Assembly (NCBI GenBank): GCA_016758905.1
Contig: JAEPQZ010000018.1
Location: forward strand, 248,001 to 312,000
Length of the DNA stretch: 64,000 nucleotides
Reading direction: 5' to 3'
Origin: Umbelopsis isabellina
Lineage: Eukaryota; Mucoromycota; Umbelopsidomycetes; Umbelopsidales; Umbelopsidaceae
The translations under genes and the position numbers were made by a program. The notes beneath the pieces are model-generated. The model ran no database searches, was not told where the DNA came from, and saw nothing but the letters and a program-made list of their open reading frames with translations. Shown here one piece after another: positions 24,609 through 35,949 of this stretch. The stretch's first letter is position 1. Each line of letters opens with the position of its first letter.

Positions 24609-25027
24609 GTGTGCCTATGACCGATACTAGGTTTGCCTCAATTGTACAAAAAAAGAAAAAAAGAGTCTTTCCTTTCCCCCCATTCCTATTCTCCATAATT
24701 TCCCTGCTTTTTTGCATCGTCTTTTCATCCCCTTATTGCATTCCAATACACTGTACAAACTAATCTGTGTCTATTTGTTGGGTTGCGGGTAAAAACAACG
24801 GTTTACTGTTTGATATATATCACTGTATTCTATGTAGAGGATAGTGTACAACTAAAGGGAGCAGTGCAAAACGGGTGGTGTGTGATAATCAGGGAAATGT
24901 GATAACCAGGGAAAGGAGAAAAAGAAAAATGCGAAACCGACGATGGCTTGCAATAGAGGTATATATATACAATAAGAATGTTTTCCTTAATAGATAGTAG
25001 TGAACACAACGATGAAAAACAGATAGT
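24609..25027. other. Convergent 3' flanks PNUTS-like / carrier
   Basis: 419 bases between two stop codons, AT-rich, with A-runs. A 22-base near-copy of the PNUTS gene end (the GTGCCTA..CCGATACTAG block) is repeated immediately after the stop codon. Confidence 0.6.
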
Positions 25028-26347
25028 CTATCCAAAATGACGAGACAGCAATTCCTAAATGAATGAATAAAAAAGAAATATTATTTTAGTATAATATAAA
25101 TTTGATGAGCACGATTTTTAATTGAACACATCCAAGATATGTCATAACATCACACTTACATATGTCATGAATATGATGGCGCTGGTAGGAGCGCTTCGAG
25201 CAACGGTGATGCCGCAGCCTTGATAGAATCCGCGGATGCCAGCACCCTGCCATACGCTTTTCACAACCTGGCCAAATCGGCGCTTGACGCCCGTCAGCTC
25301 TTCCTCCGTCTGCATATGGCTCTTGACCACATCGAACGGGAAGAAGGAGAAATTATAAGCCATGCCGCCAATGGCACCAGCAGCCATGAGCTCCTGAGGT
25401 GCCAAATCATTTTTGGTAAATCGCTTTCCGGTGTTCTTTTCATGATGTCGCATGAAAAGCATACAAATATATTCATAACTGCCAAACCAAAAAGCGCCGC
25501 CTCCTAACTCTCGAACAAACGTAGCCAGATGGCCTCGATAAAAACCCATCAGTCCGTTTTGTTTGAACGTATGGCTGATAATATGGAGGGGTCCACGGAA
25601 GTGGATTGTAGAAGGACTGCCATGCTGTTGAACTTGCAGTTTACATTTGATCAGTTCCACAGGCGTTAACACAAGTGAAGTGAAAGCGCCAGAAATGGTG
25701 CCGGCCACAATGAGCTGGTTCAAGCTCAGTTGCTGTAAACTCTCATCACCATGTTCTTGAGCATATTGGATTTTTTGTTCCGGCGTTGCTGACAGATCTC
25801 TAATCATTCTTTGAACTTGTTTGTATCCGACAAACAACGCAGCATTTTCTATCATCGATCCGACCAAAGGCGAAGACAAGCCCTATAAAACGACAATATC
25901 GACGGGTGGGTTAGAAAAATTTGGGCCTGTCAGAAGGGCGGCTCGCCTGTTTGGAAAATTCACCGATGTAAGCGAACTAGAAACCCCTAGTCTACACATA
26001 CCCTGTACAAATCCTTTACTCCATGTTCTTTGATGGTCTTGGTGATACAGTCTAAAGGTCCGGAAAACTTTGGGTTGGTGTGCGACTGTGTTTGCAATCG
26101 AACCTTGACGGTATCGAACGGATACTCTACAAACTTTCCAACGATTCCAGCAACCTGCGACGTGGACGATATGAGCGATTGGACAGAAACAAAAACGCTA
26201 TACAGCGGTTCCGACACAATATCCATAGTAAAAACTTACAGAACCAAACAGTAAATCGTCCATCTGTTTTCTCATATTGGACTTTTGGCCGTGCACCGGG
26301 GTTAACCGGTCGACTACAACTTGGTGTTGGGGCGACGCTGTTTCCAT
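25028..26347 (-). CDS. Mitochondrial ornithine/basic amino acid carrier (Ort1/ARG-13 type)
   Basis: A solute carrier of the SLC25 family, 336 residues, from exons 26347-26240, 26154-26002, 25882-25160 and 25054-25028. Three repeats with the carrier signature are visible: [24 protein letters not shown] and [12 protein letters not shown]. The stretch [15 protein letters not shown] and the [14 protein letters not shown] of repeat two match the ornithine carriers Ort1 and ARG-13, which move ornithine out of mitochondria for arginine synthesis in exchange for protons or other basic amino acids. The first exon adds a 36-residue extension ahead of helix 1. The final exon encodes just ELLSRHFG. Substrate is inferred from family resemblance. 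Confidence 0.88.
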
Positions 26348-26585
26348 GTTCGTATTCTGATTTTTCGTTATTAAGCAGCCAACAACAATGAAGGACCTCA
26401 GGTCATGACAATAATGACAGTAAAGAAAAAAAGACTAGGTTCTTTATAAAAGAGAAAGAAGTATAGAAAAAAAGAGGTTTTTAATAGTACAACACAAGCC
26501 AAAAAATAAAAAATAAAATAAACTGATTGGATTTCCCTCGTTTTAAAACGAGATGGCAGTCACAATAAGCCTGAGTCATTTTTCA

Positions 26586-27844
26586 TTATTTGATGATATG
26601 AGCTTGCGGCAACTTTTCTAGGAAATCCCTCAACCGTTCTCGAGTTCGACATAATTGACGCACCCTCAAAACATTCCAGACGTCTTCAAAGGATACATCG
26701 CAATGGACTATAGTGGCGTGAGATTCTTCATTGGACAAAACAGTGGGACTCGGTGGCGAATCCATTACTTGATCCCAGCTCCAGGTCTCACACCAATTGA
26801 GCGTGGCTGACGACAGTGCTTCAGGACTAGTAGTCACTAGTGTCATGGTCGATATGATGTCGCTCAACTCTTCAATTGCCTCATCTTCGGGTTTATCAGG
26901 AAAATTGTACCACGGGAAAATGATATGCTTAAATGACACATGAGGGGTTTGCGACAAGTTGGTGCGAGGTTGCGCAATAGAAGATCGAGTAAACACACAT
27001 GCTTGTGTGCAATATCCCACATCTATATCGACCACTGGATGATTCAGCTTGCCGATCCCGTAGAACTCTGCAGTGTAGCCATATGTTTGAGCTCCATTCC
27101 GACACCAAGTCTCAAACTCATGCCTTGTCCATTCAAACTTATGATCATCATTACGAAGCTGTTGCTCAGGGGTATCATATCGTAATTCCGGGAAATTGAT
27201 ATTATATTCGATATTAGGCGTGGTGACCACCAATAGCTGAGGCTGATAGTCACTAAGTAAAATAGGTAGCATTACACGGACCTGGTGTGGTTGTAAATGT
27301 TCGATAACCTCACAACACACAATGGCGTCAGATCCAGCAAGGCGTTTGTCTGGCACCGTAGCGTCGCCTTGATAAAACCTTCACTAATTAATATGAATTC
27401 TTTTTCTTTTTTTCTCACTATGGCGCCATTGATGGGGCCATGTGGCCGAACAAACGTTTTAAATAAGTTATTCGACTTACCTTGATATAAATTAATTTCT
27501 AATGGGGATTCTCGTAAGTTATCATAATCAACCTGCCATGGCTCACAGGCTTTTGCACAAAGACCCAATGCCGTGTTGGATAGGTCCAAGCCAATCAATT
27601 GTGTGATGCCGTCCACACAGCTTGCTTGCGTGAGCACCGATAGCAACGCGCCTTCGCCACAGCCATAGTCCATCACCTATCAACCACTGTTAACATAACT
27701 CGTTGTGTTGTGTACTTTGTCGCTGTACTGCTCATGTTTTACCGATGTAACGGCGTGGTCACGCAGGATCTCCAAGACGAACGCTCGGCGCTGCCTCCAT
27801 AGACTTGGGTTGAATGCCTGTCCACCCGCGTCATTGGTTACCAT
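26586..27844 (-). CDS. HEN1: HEN1-type small RNA 2'-O-methyltransferase
   Basis: HEN1 methylates the 3'-terminal ribose of small RNAs and protects them from tailing and decay. Exons 27844-27743, 27676-27481 and 27367-26586 give 359 residues, close to the catalytic-domain-only fungal and animal enzymes. The SAM site is VMDYGCGEGALL, followed by GLDLSNTAL. The HEN1-specific metal ligands are present: EVIEHL (Glu, Glu, His) and the histidine in HKFEWTRHEF. The start is the ATG just before the conserved FNPSLWRQRRAFVLEIL. No double-stranded RNA-binding domain is attached, unlike plant HEN1. The presence of this gene implies an active small-RNA pathway in this organism. It is the second of four minus-strand genes in a row, 238 bases upstream of the carrier. 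Confidence 0.92.
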
Positions 27845-28091
27845 AGACACGTCTCGTAGTGTTTGGATAGAATGGTTGCGAATGGAGAGCAAACGCAATT
27901 GGGGAATAACAGGTCGTGCCCAAAAAAATAATTCTTGAGTAGCTCAATACAAGATTTCGTCTGCTTCATATCATTTTTGCGCTTGCCTGCCCTGCAAAAC
28001 CATGTTGTCAATATAGGTCCTAGGTAGTAGCAAACGATCTCGTTATATTTGAAAACCCAGTTTTTATATACTTTATTATAACGTTTATAAT

Positions 28092-30152
28092 TTACATTTG
28101 CTTGACAATCCCTTGTGCTATAAGTACACTATTAAACTTATCCCATGCCGGATTGTGATCTCGTATCCGGTCCAAATTTAGCTCGGACGTACGTGAAAAG
28201 GATATATCTTTGAAAATCTGAAGGAGCCGTTCCAAACGTTGGCGCTGCTCTGAGGCTGTTTGCTGTCCTTCATCAGCGCTGTTCAAAAGCACCGCACACA
28301 CCACGCTCATGATACTGGCATGCCATAGCTCCATGACATTATTAAAATGGGTCAACTGGTTTCCATAACAGTCTTCAAACGTGTGTACAAGAGCATTGGC
28401 CGTGCTAATACAGTCATCCATCGCTTGCTTCAATATTGGAGTATCTGCTTTCAACTGAGCCTCCAATATTCGACGCTTATGAAACGTTAGTTCTGTGAAT
28501 TGCTGGACAACCTGCAGTGCACAGTTCATGGTGTTCCGTGTGCTCTCGGGTAGATGCCCTCGCCACTCCATATCGACAAAATCTAGCTCAGGGCTGATAG
28601 GTGATGCTGATTTGCCGTCGCTGATAGGAGATTGAGGGCCCTGGCCAAAACAAAACTTTTTTTGTTTTTCAATAAATCCTTGATGCATGCCATTGTGTTT
28701 CATGATATTTTGAATAAAATGCACATAGAAACCAAGTGCTTCGGCCGTAGGGTCTTCTTCATCGGGCAACGGCGTTGGAAAGTCGATATTGGTCTCCCTG
28801 AGTCCTTTCTATAAAGCAAATGAAGCGTGGGTTAATACAATCTACTGACAGATATGCAATCCTGGGAAGTCCGACCACTTGTAGTGCCCAACGTAGCCAC
28901 GTATAACTTGCTGTTGTTACTTACCAATTCTCCATCAGTATAGCCTGTCCATTCAAGGATATCTTGAAACAGCATCAAAGTCCACCACAGTCTACGGCCA
29001 ATCTCCATATCCGTAGCATCCGCACAGTCTCGATCTCTGGAATTATAGCCTTGCTGAATAGCCATGCGCACAGCTAATGAGTGGTAATGCATACTTCGAC
29101 TTTTGGATTTGTCCAAACAGAACACAGAGAGGTAGTGCAGAGCAACAATAGTCCAAACATCTGGGATATCGTCCAAGATAACATCAGGCAAAATCTTCCG
29201 TGCTGCTACATAGAAGGATTGACCAGATCGAGTCATGTCGTTGACACAGTTCCATGGGTATTCAGCCTCGTGGAAACCAAGAGCATGCGATGCATTATAG
29301 GCACAGATGGCCAGGATCAGTAATTTAAAAGATGAGGTGTGACTTGCTGGATCCGCTAATTTCGCCATAAAAGTCGGTTTATGAAAACATGGAGCCCATG
29401 GGTAGAAGCAGATGAAAAAATTATGGAGACATATCATTACATAGTTACTAGAGTCAAGGTTGGTAACAGTACTAGGGTTGGTATCGAGGGTGTCCTGCAC
29501 TTCGCTATAGACATTTAAGAAACTTTTGGCTATAGTTTCATCTTGCGTGCGCCAGCGCAGAGCATTTTGTCGTTGTGATTCAGTTAAAGTGTCTAAAGCG
29601 AATGATTTATCGATGCCTAGGAGTTGAGCGCTGTGCTGCATGCCTTTCATAAGATCAGCAATGGTGAAAGCCGATGTATCAATAGCGATGCCCTCCGAAT
29701 TGATGCGAATATCCCATTTGTCGCATGCGTCCATCCCTGCTTTCACATTGTACTGCGGTATTGTCGACTGCTGCTCAATCAATGATTGAGAACTGGGAAT
29801 ACCTGTTGATGGTAGTGGTGGTGGTGGTGGTGGTGTGCTCTGCTCTTTGATACCTTTCAATTGGCTGCTTAAATCATCCATTTGCGCCTGCAATTGCTCG
29901 ATGCTAGCACTATCAGCAGCCTCTGATGGTTGACCTCTTGGTGCCTCGCTATATATACTGCGAAAAAAGGGACAAGTTAACACGATTCGCTTAAAAGGAA
30001 CATGTGTCACAATCACCTCGCTTTGCTCACCATTGACTTTTTGACATGTGACATCGCAGACATAAAGGGTAGACTCGGTCACAGCGTTTTTTCAATGCAT
30101 GGCAACGCCGACACGCCTTTGGTGCCGTTGGAGGCATGTAATCTTCAGGCAT
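28092..30152 (-). CDS. Zn2Cys6 fungal transcription factor
   Basis: Exons 30152-30031, 29957-28925 and 28808-28092 give 623 residues. The binuclear zinc cluster near the N-terminus reads C-RR-C-HALKKR-C-DRVYPL-C-LR-C-HMSKSQ-C. The last cysteine codon is split by the first intron (TG in exon 1, T in exon 2), so the full cluster appears only after splicing. A linker with a predicted coiled coil (IEQLQAQMDDLSSQLKGI) for dimerisation and a run of prolines follows. Then comes the fungal-specific regulatory domain (middle homology region), with FYPWAPCFHKPTF, LALAICAYNASHALG-like helices and RRLWWTLMLFQDILEW. The target pathway cannot be told. An in-frame ATG at 30137 is an alternative start. Confidence 0.9.
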
Positions 30153-30447
30153 GCGAGAGCAGATCCAAAGTACAAATCAAGGCTTGGAATCTGGCCAGAG
30201 AAAAACCGTCTGTAAAAAGACGCTCTCGAACCAGCCAGCCATCACCTGACTTGGAAATTTGTGGAGAAAAGGCGGGGCCGAAGCTTTGCCGCCGCAAACA
30301 AATAATAGTTCTGTAAGCTCGAGTAAAACCCGGGAACAACTAAACAGATGCTTCAATTTCATGACCTTGATGTATTGCTCGCTCCAGTAGATATGACCAA
30401 ACGATGCTTTTTATTTTTTTCTATCATCATTAATGGGTTCCGTCCGT

Positions 30448-31947
30448 TCACCGAACAATGGTATCTACTGTATCGTCTTTGCTAAGCTCGTACGCTATAC
30501 CATTTTCTCGAAGATAATCATCACTCCAGAATTTGGTGAGATGGCGTTGACCCGAATCATTCAATAGCGTTACAATAACATGTCCGGGTCCAAGCTCTCG
30601 TGCAACACGGACAGCACCTACACAGTTTACAGCTGAGCTGCTGCCGATGAACAATCCTAAAAAAAAAAAAAAACTAGTCAGCAAATAGTTGGCCAATATA
30701 TAGAAAGAAAAAAAAACTCCCATACCATCTTCTCGAACAAGATATCGAGCCATCTTGACAGCTTCCTCGTCTGTTGCTCGGTACGCATTGTCGATATTTT
30801 CGAAACCAAGATCAAAGTTCTGTGTTAGGCGATTGATGCCGATGCCTTCAACCACCGTGTCTACCTGATGGCGTCGACGAGTTCCTTCGGCTTCGAATGG
30901 AGAATACAAAATACCATGCTTGACTTTATGATAAAGACCTGATCCAGGCGGATCCACAAGATAGACCTTAAGCCGTGGTATTAAGGATTTGAGATACGTG
31001 CTTATGCCAGACAGTGTCCCACCAGTGCCTGCACCTAACACGATGGCATCAATTTTCCCACCGGTCTGACGGTATATCTCAGGGCCGGTGGTTTTGTAAT
31101 GAATGTCATAATTGGCCTTGTTTTCAAATTGATCGGCAAAATAGCCTATAGCTCCCGTGGTGTTGCTGTCTTCTTTACCAAACTCTTGCGCACGCGTACG
31201 GGCAAGATTGACGAATTGTTTTTTATCAATGATACTAACTGGCCGCACCTTCTCAACCGTGGCGCTTAATTTCTCCAACAATTGATATTTTTCTTTGGCT
31301 TGATCGTCGGGCATGACGATCCAAGCATTATATCCTTTGGCACGAGCAATCATGGCGATGGAGATCCCTGTCGATCCAACTGTACCCTCAAACACCGTGC
31401 TGCCATTGTCGGGATGTAAAATACCTTCATCTTCTGCAGTCTTGATGATGTTTAACGCAACTCTGTCCTTTGCACTACCACCGGGGTTCAGAAACTAGTA
31501 ATCAAAAAGGATTTTCAAAATTAAAAAAAAAAATTGGTCCAGACATAAAGCGCATTGAGTTTACAAACAAGTGGCTGGCTATGCCTTATACCTCTGCTTT
31601 TCCCTATATTTGCAATTCGAATTAATTATATGTATGATCAGTATCAGCCACTGATGTCTTTTTAAACTGCTGCTTACCAGTATAGTACATCCCGTTGCTT
31701 CGGACAAGCTTCTTATTCGCATCAAAGGGGTATTGCCTATCAAGCCGTCCACGCCGTCTACTATTTCCATACCTCGCACATTACCTGGCGGGCATAAATG
31801 ACTTTCGTCGAGTGAATCACGGCGAGGTCGGTGGGCAGGATGCTTTTCATTGAAAAATTGGTTGTAAACCTTGATAGAGGAGGCGGTGAGAACCGATCCC
31901 ACCAGGATCCCCCACAGCCATTGGTGATTGGTGTTATGGGCTGACAT
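30448..31947 (-). CDS. Membrane-anchored cysteine synthase (Mcy1-like)
   Basis: A PLP-dependent beta-family enzyme of 419 residues, from exons 31947-31678, 31603-31592, 31494-30726 and 30656-30448. An N-terminal hydrophobic segment (WLWGILVGSVLTASSI) anchors it, as in yeast Mcy1 of the mitochondrial outer membrane. The catalytic part has IGNTPLMRI, the PLP-lysine block NPGGSAKDRVALNII, the sulfide-site-like TVGSTGISIAMIA, the phosphate loop GAGTGGTLSG and LFIGSSSAVNCVGA. The second exon is only 12 bases (Gly-Lys-Ala-Glu), and it restores the conserved KAEFLNPGGS block. The intron before the last exon (30657-30725) is a stop-free multiple of three. True substrate (O-acetylserine or other) is not shown by the sequence. 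Confidence 0.88.
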
Positions 31948-32424
31948 GGAGCTCTGAGAAAGTTGGAAGTGTCAAAGCAAGTCACGGTTTTTTGCTTTGG
32001 GCTTGTCATTTGTCTGACCTGACCTGAATTTTATCATGCCCAATAAGTGGGACTCCGACAAAACACGAATCGCGGATTTGCATTAATTGCTTTACCAAAT
32101 AAACTTATTAATATTATACATAAAAACTTGAAGCGGCTTTATTATGCTGAGCCGATGGTGGATCATGGTATATATTATATCGAATGACATGGAAAAATCA
32201 AACGGTGTACGTGATGTCAAGTGGTGAACAGCTCATGGTTATTATCTGACCTATGAATGACGAGGACCCCCATCTTTTTGCTTGAACCTGCCCAACTCAA
32301 AAAACGTGATCTCTGCATGAAATACCACAGCTTGACTTTTTAGCCCTTTCGACTAAGCCAAGCTCTTCTCTTTTGACCACCACTTTCAAACATAGCTTAG
32401 CCAGTTTTTCCCACTATTATTCCA
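31948..32424. promoter_or_regulatory. Divergent promoter cysteine synthase / ARM protein
   Basis: 477 bases between head-to-head genes. AT-rich centre (ATATATTATATCG near 32168) and a pyrimidine-rich run before the ARM gene start. No coding potential. Confidence 0.5.
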
Positions 32425-34872
32425 ATGCCGGACCTCTCTGATTTCGAGGCAGGCGACGCGCTAGAGGAGATTAGCCGCAAGTTCGCCAACGTATCCCTAG
32501 AAGCAGCTTACCATCGCGGTGAGACGGTTGAGCGATCTCAGGTATGCCAAACTCATGTGCTGTAGCAACATAAACGTGTACAGAAACAACCCTTTGCTTC
32601 TGTCCTCTCATTACTACTTGCATTTGTTTCCCCTGTGGCTAACGTCTGTTGTTTCTTTTTCTCCGCTTCAAAACATATCATAGTTGCCCACGTTGCAGCG
32701 ACTACTATGGTCCAACGATATAGATGCATCATACCACGCCATATTGATGATTAGACGATATCTTTCCCAAGGTAAACCAAAAAATTTAATAACTTGGATA
32801 GCTCGTTCGATATTTATCCGGAATCGAAGAATGCTTATACACATCACCCCCTTGCAGATAATAACGAAAGTCGTATCACGGATATTCTATCACTGGAAAT
32901 TTTGGAGCGAGTCAAGAATCTGTTAGGAGCTTCTGATGCACCACAATTACAGGTAAAAAATTAGTTGCCGTTCTCTTGTGTCAACATGATTGGACAATAT
33001 ATCTAAACTTTAGTGCCTTCAGTACGAATCCGCTTGGGTCATTACAAATATAGCCGTATGGATCACATTTTGTATTTTTTCTGCTACTGGCTCGTAGAAA
33101 TATTGCCCAAATAGGATAACACTTATTTAACCTTTTCTAGGCTGGCAATTCATCACAAACCATGGCCGTCGTCGAAGCAGATTATATCAAAGTACTTATG
33201 GACTGCCTGGTTGCCGAAGGTAACATTGATTTTAAAGCTCAGGTAAATTATTCAATGCCAAGGTTGTTAGCCTTTTAAAGTTGGATCCAACTTACCATTG
33301 ACGTCTATCATTCACTGTCTAGGTGTCATGGGCTCTCTCCAACATTGCTGGAGAATCTGCTAGTTTAAGAGAACGATTACTTCACCAAAACGCCATGAGT
33401 GCTGTCATACAAGTATTAAGAACTTTGTACGACCAGATCGCTCAAGTGAGCGCCGCCGATTCCATTAACCCCATCGCTGTCATACGAGAAAAAGGCGCCC
33501 ATGCCGATGTGCGGGTGCTTACATGGACCGTATCTAATATGTGTAGAGGAGGCTTCAAGACCAAGGAGCTATGGCAGCTGGTAAGTGTGTGTGTGTGTGT
33601 GTGTGTGTGGTTGTGTGGGTGTGGGTGTGTGGTGGATGTCAGTATGAGCTTGTCTCAGGTGATGAATGTTCACCAAATTTTTACTTCACTTTCTAACGAA
33701 TGATTTTTTTTTTTTGGTCAACCCTAGTATATACCCGCATTTGAAGTTTTATCAGATATGACTTTATTGGACGATGTAGAGATCTGTACAGATGCATGCT
33801 GGGGCTTGTCTCGTATTTTGAGCAACATGCACAAGGTTGAACCATTTTTGAAGAATTTGAAAATACATAATGACCTTTGTCCACGACTTGTTCGACTCCT
33901 GGCGAGCGACAACGTACTTTTACAAACACCTGTGCTCCGAACCGTCATCAACATCGCTTCAGGACCCAACGAACATATCTCATGCTTGTTGAGAGGCAAT
34001 CCATTGGAGACATTATTACGCTACCTGTCACCTTCCGTGTTGCCGCATTTCCGTCGCGATGCACTTCTTACCATTGCAAATATTGCCGCCGGCAACGAAA
34101 CTCACGTGAAGCAAGTGTTATCTACAGATGGAATCATGGAGATGGTGGAGACGTATTTAAGAATACCCGATACCGATACGGCTGTGTTACCATATGCCAG
34201 TAAATCTACATATAATAACGAGGATATTGAAGAAGAGTGGAAAATAACTCAGGAAGCTGTATGGATCATCTGCAATGTCACCAGTCTAGGCAGCATCGAA
34301 AGTGTTTGGTAAGTGGATAACAACAGAGGATGAAGGAAACTATTCGTTTTAAGTACTTTGAATATTTACCTTGTGGTTATGTCATGACATATAGTGCCAT
34401 GTTGGATGCTCACCCTCAAATACCTAATCGATTATCGCGCATCTTACAATACCAGAGTGCCCCCATGCCGACGTTACTGAAAGTTCTGGATGCCATGATC
34501 AATATCTTAAGTCGAACGAGCGAATTGTATAATGTCACTCCACCCATATCGAATCGACCGACCAACCCATATTACGAAGAGTTTGCTCAACATGGGGTGA
34601 TGACTCGCATCAAAATGATGAAGCAGGAATTTCCCGGCGTACATGCCTTACAAGAACGACTTGATTTGTACGCTTCGGCCGCAAACAATTGCGCTCACAA
34701 TATCCCATCGTATACCCTTGTATCCGGATCAGCTGATGCTTTCGGCCTACCTAGTCGCAAAGTGCTTACCACTGGCGCCAATACCCGACGTGTGGTACGA
34801 GGGACCGAGGATGGAGACGTGCGATGGGTGGAAGATGCCGTGGGCAAACTTTGTATCTTAGAAGGCAGCTAA
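32425..34872 (+). CDS. Importin-alpha-like ARM-repeat protein lacking an IBB domain
   Basis: Eight exons (32425-32541, 32684-32771, 32858-32952, 33014-33055, 33141-33242, 33323-33580, 33728-34308, 34395-34872) give 586 residues made largely of armadillo repeats. The Trp/Asn ladder that lines the nuclear-localisation-signal groove of importin alpha is largely kept: ESAWVITNIA, VSWALSNIAGE, LTWTVSNMCRG and AVWIICNVTS. CWGLSRILSN keeps the Trp but has Arg at the Asn position. The N-terminus (MPDLSDFEAGDALEEISR) is acidic and lacks the arginine-rich IBB segment needed to bind importin beta. It is therefore a diverged importin-alpha paralogue or a related cargo adaptor rather than the housekeeping Srp1. 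A further upstream exon carrying an IBB cannot be excluded, but the chosen ATG follows a typical pyrimidine-rich leader. Confidence 0.82.
33585..33632. repeat. (GT)n microsatellite inside an intron
   Basis: A run of about twelve GT units that decays into GTGGGTGTGGG, starting directly at the 5' splice site of the sixth intron of the ARM gene, so that the donor (GTAAGTGTGT) merges into the repeat. Confidence 0.95.
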
Positions 34873-35155
34873 ATTTATTTTTCTTTTTATCAACGTAGCA
34901 TTTTCCTCAATGCATGCAACGAAAGGGTGCTATTGTTGATGACATTTGCAATGTGTTTTTTGTTTTTAACAAGCTTTAGAGTAGTGGAACCCTCATGTGC
35001 TTGAATATATAAAAGGAACCCATAATCGAATTTAGTTTTTGGTGTGGCAAGCTTGAGATTGTTTGTGACTGCCTAAGCCGTCCTATCCAGTCATTTATAT
35101 ATGTGTGTATGGTCAAGGAAACGTTGCACTGACTAAATTCGACGGAATTAACACC

Positions 35156-35912
35156 ATGTCGAGGGCTCCTACATTTTTGCAACGATTCAGCCATGTATAC
35201 AAAACGTCGCGCTTTCCTTGGAAGAAGCATGTCTTGATCGGACACGATTTGTCTGGCAATGAGTACTGGGAAGCGCCTAATCCACACCGTGCAGGCAAGT
35301 GAATTGCCAACTGCAGAAGCAGAGCAAAAGCAAGCAGCTGATATATTCTCAATTTGGCATGATAGAAGGAAGACCTAAGCGTTGGGTGCAAATGAAAGAA
35401 CAACAGCAATACAGTGATTTTGAACAAGAGCAACTACCAGGTAAAAATGTGACCTATCATCAACAATACTGACTTACGTCGTTTTAAACACCATTACTCT
35501 GGCAGTACAATGGCAAGCTTGGCTGAGGCACACAAGACCAACAACTCCAACGATAGGAGAGATAATAGAAGCCGAGAAAAAGCGGCAGCTCATCATGGCA
35601 CGGGCAAAGCAATTGGACGAGGAATGGGAACAGGTACGAGCATCACCACCTGGCTTTGTGACATATGACAACCATTTATCTCACCACTATACTTTTATAG
35701 CGTAAATTGCAACTCCAGGAAGAAGAAACTTTATTGCTAGAAGGTAAGTATTTATCATTAGGCTTCGGGCCGATCTTTTTTTGTTGGTTAGGTGGCCCTC
35801 AATTTCATCCTTTCATATCAACCTAACTTTTCACAACATAGAAAACAAGCAACGTCGAACAGCAGATGGACAATATCCCGGCTCATGGACACCAACGGCA
35901 AGAGAACGATAG
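35156..35912 (+). CDS. NDUFAF2/mimitin-like complex I assembly factor
   Basis: Exons 35156-35294, 35366-35440, 35506-35633, 35701-35743 and 35842-35912 give 151 residues of the NDUFA12/NDUFAF2 family. Visible family motifs are HVLIGHDLSGNEYWEAP, GRPKRWVQM and WLRHTRPTTPTIGEI, followed by a charged helix. The longer C-terminal tail favours the assembly factor NDUFAF2 over the structural subunit NDUFA12. The first intron uses a GC donor (CAG then GCAAGT), the usual form of the rare GC-AG class. A GT donor would not keep the frame. It implies a respiratory complex I, absent from baker's yeast. It converges on the proton channel gene with only 37 bases between stop codons. Confidence 0.9.
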
Positions 35913-35949
35913 ACTTTATTCCAACATAGTAGGAATGACCTTTAATAAA

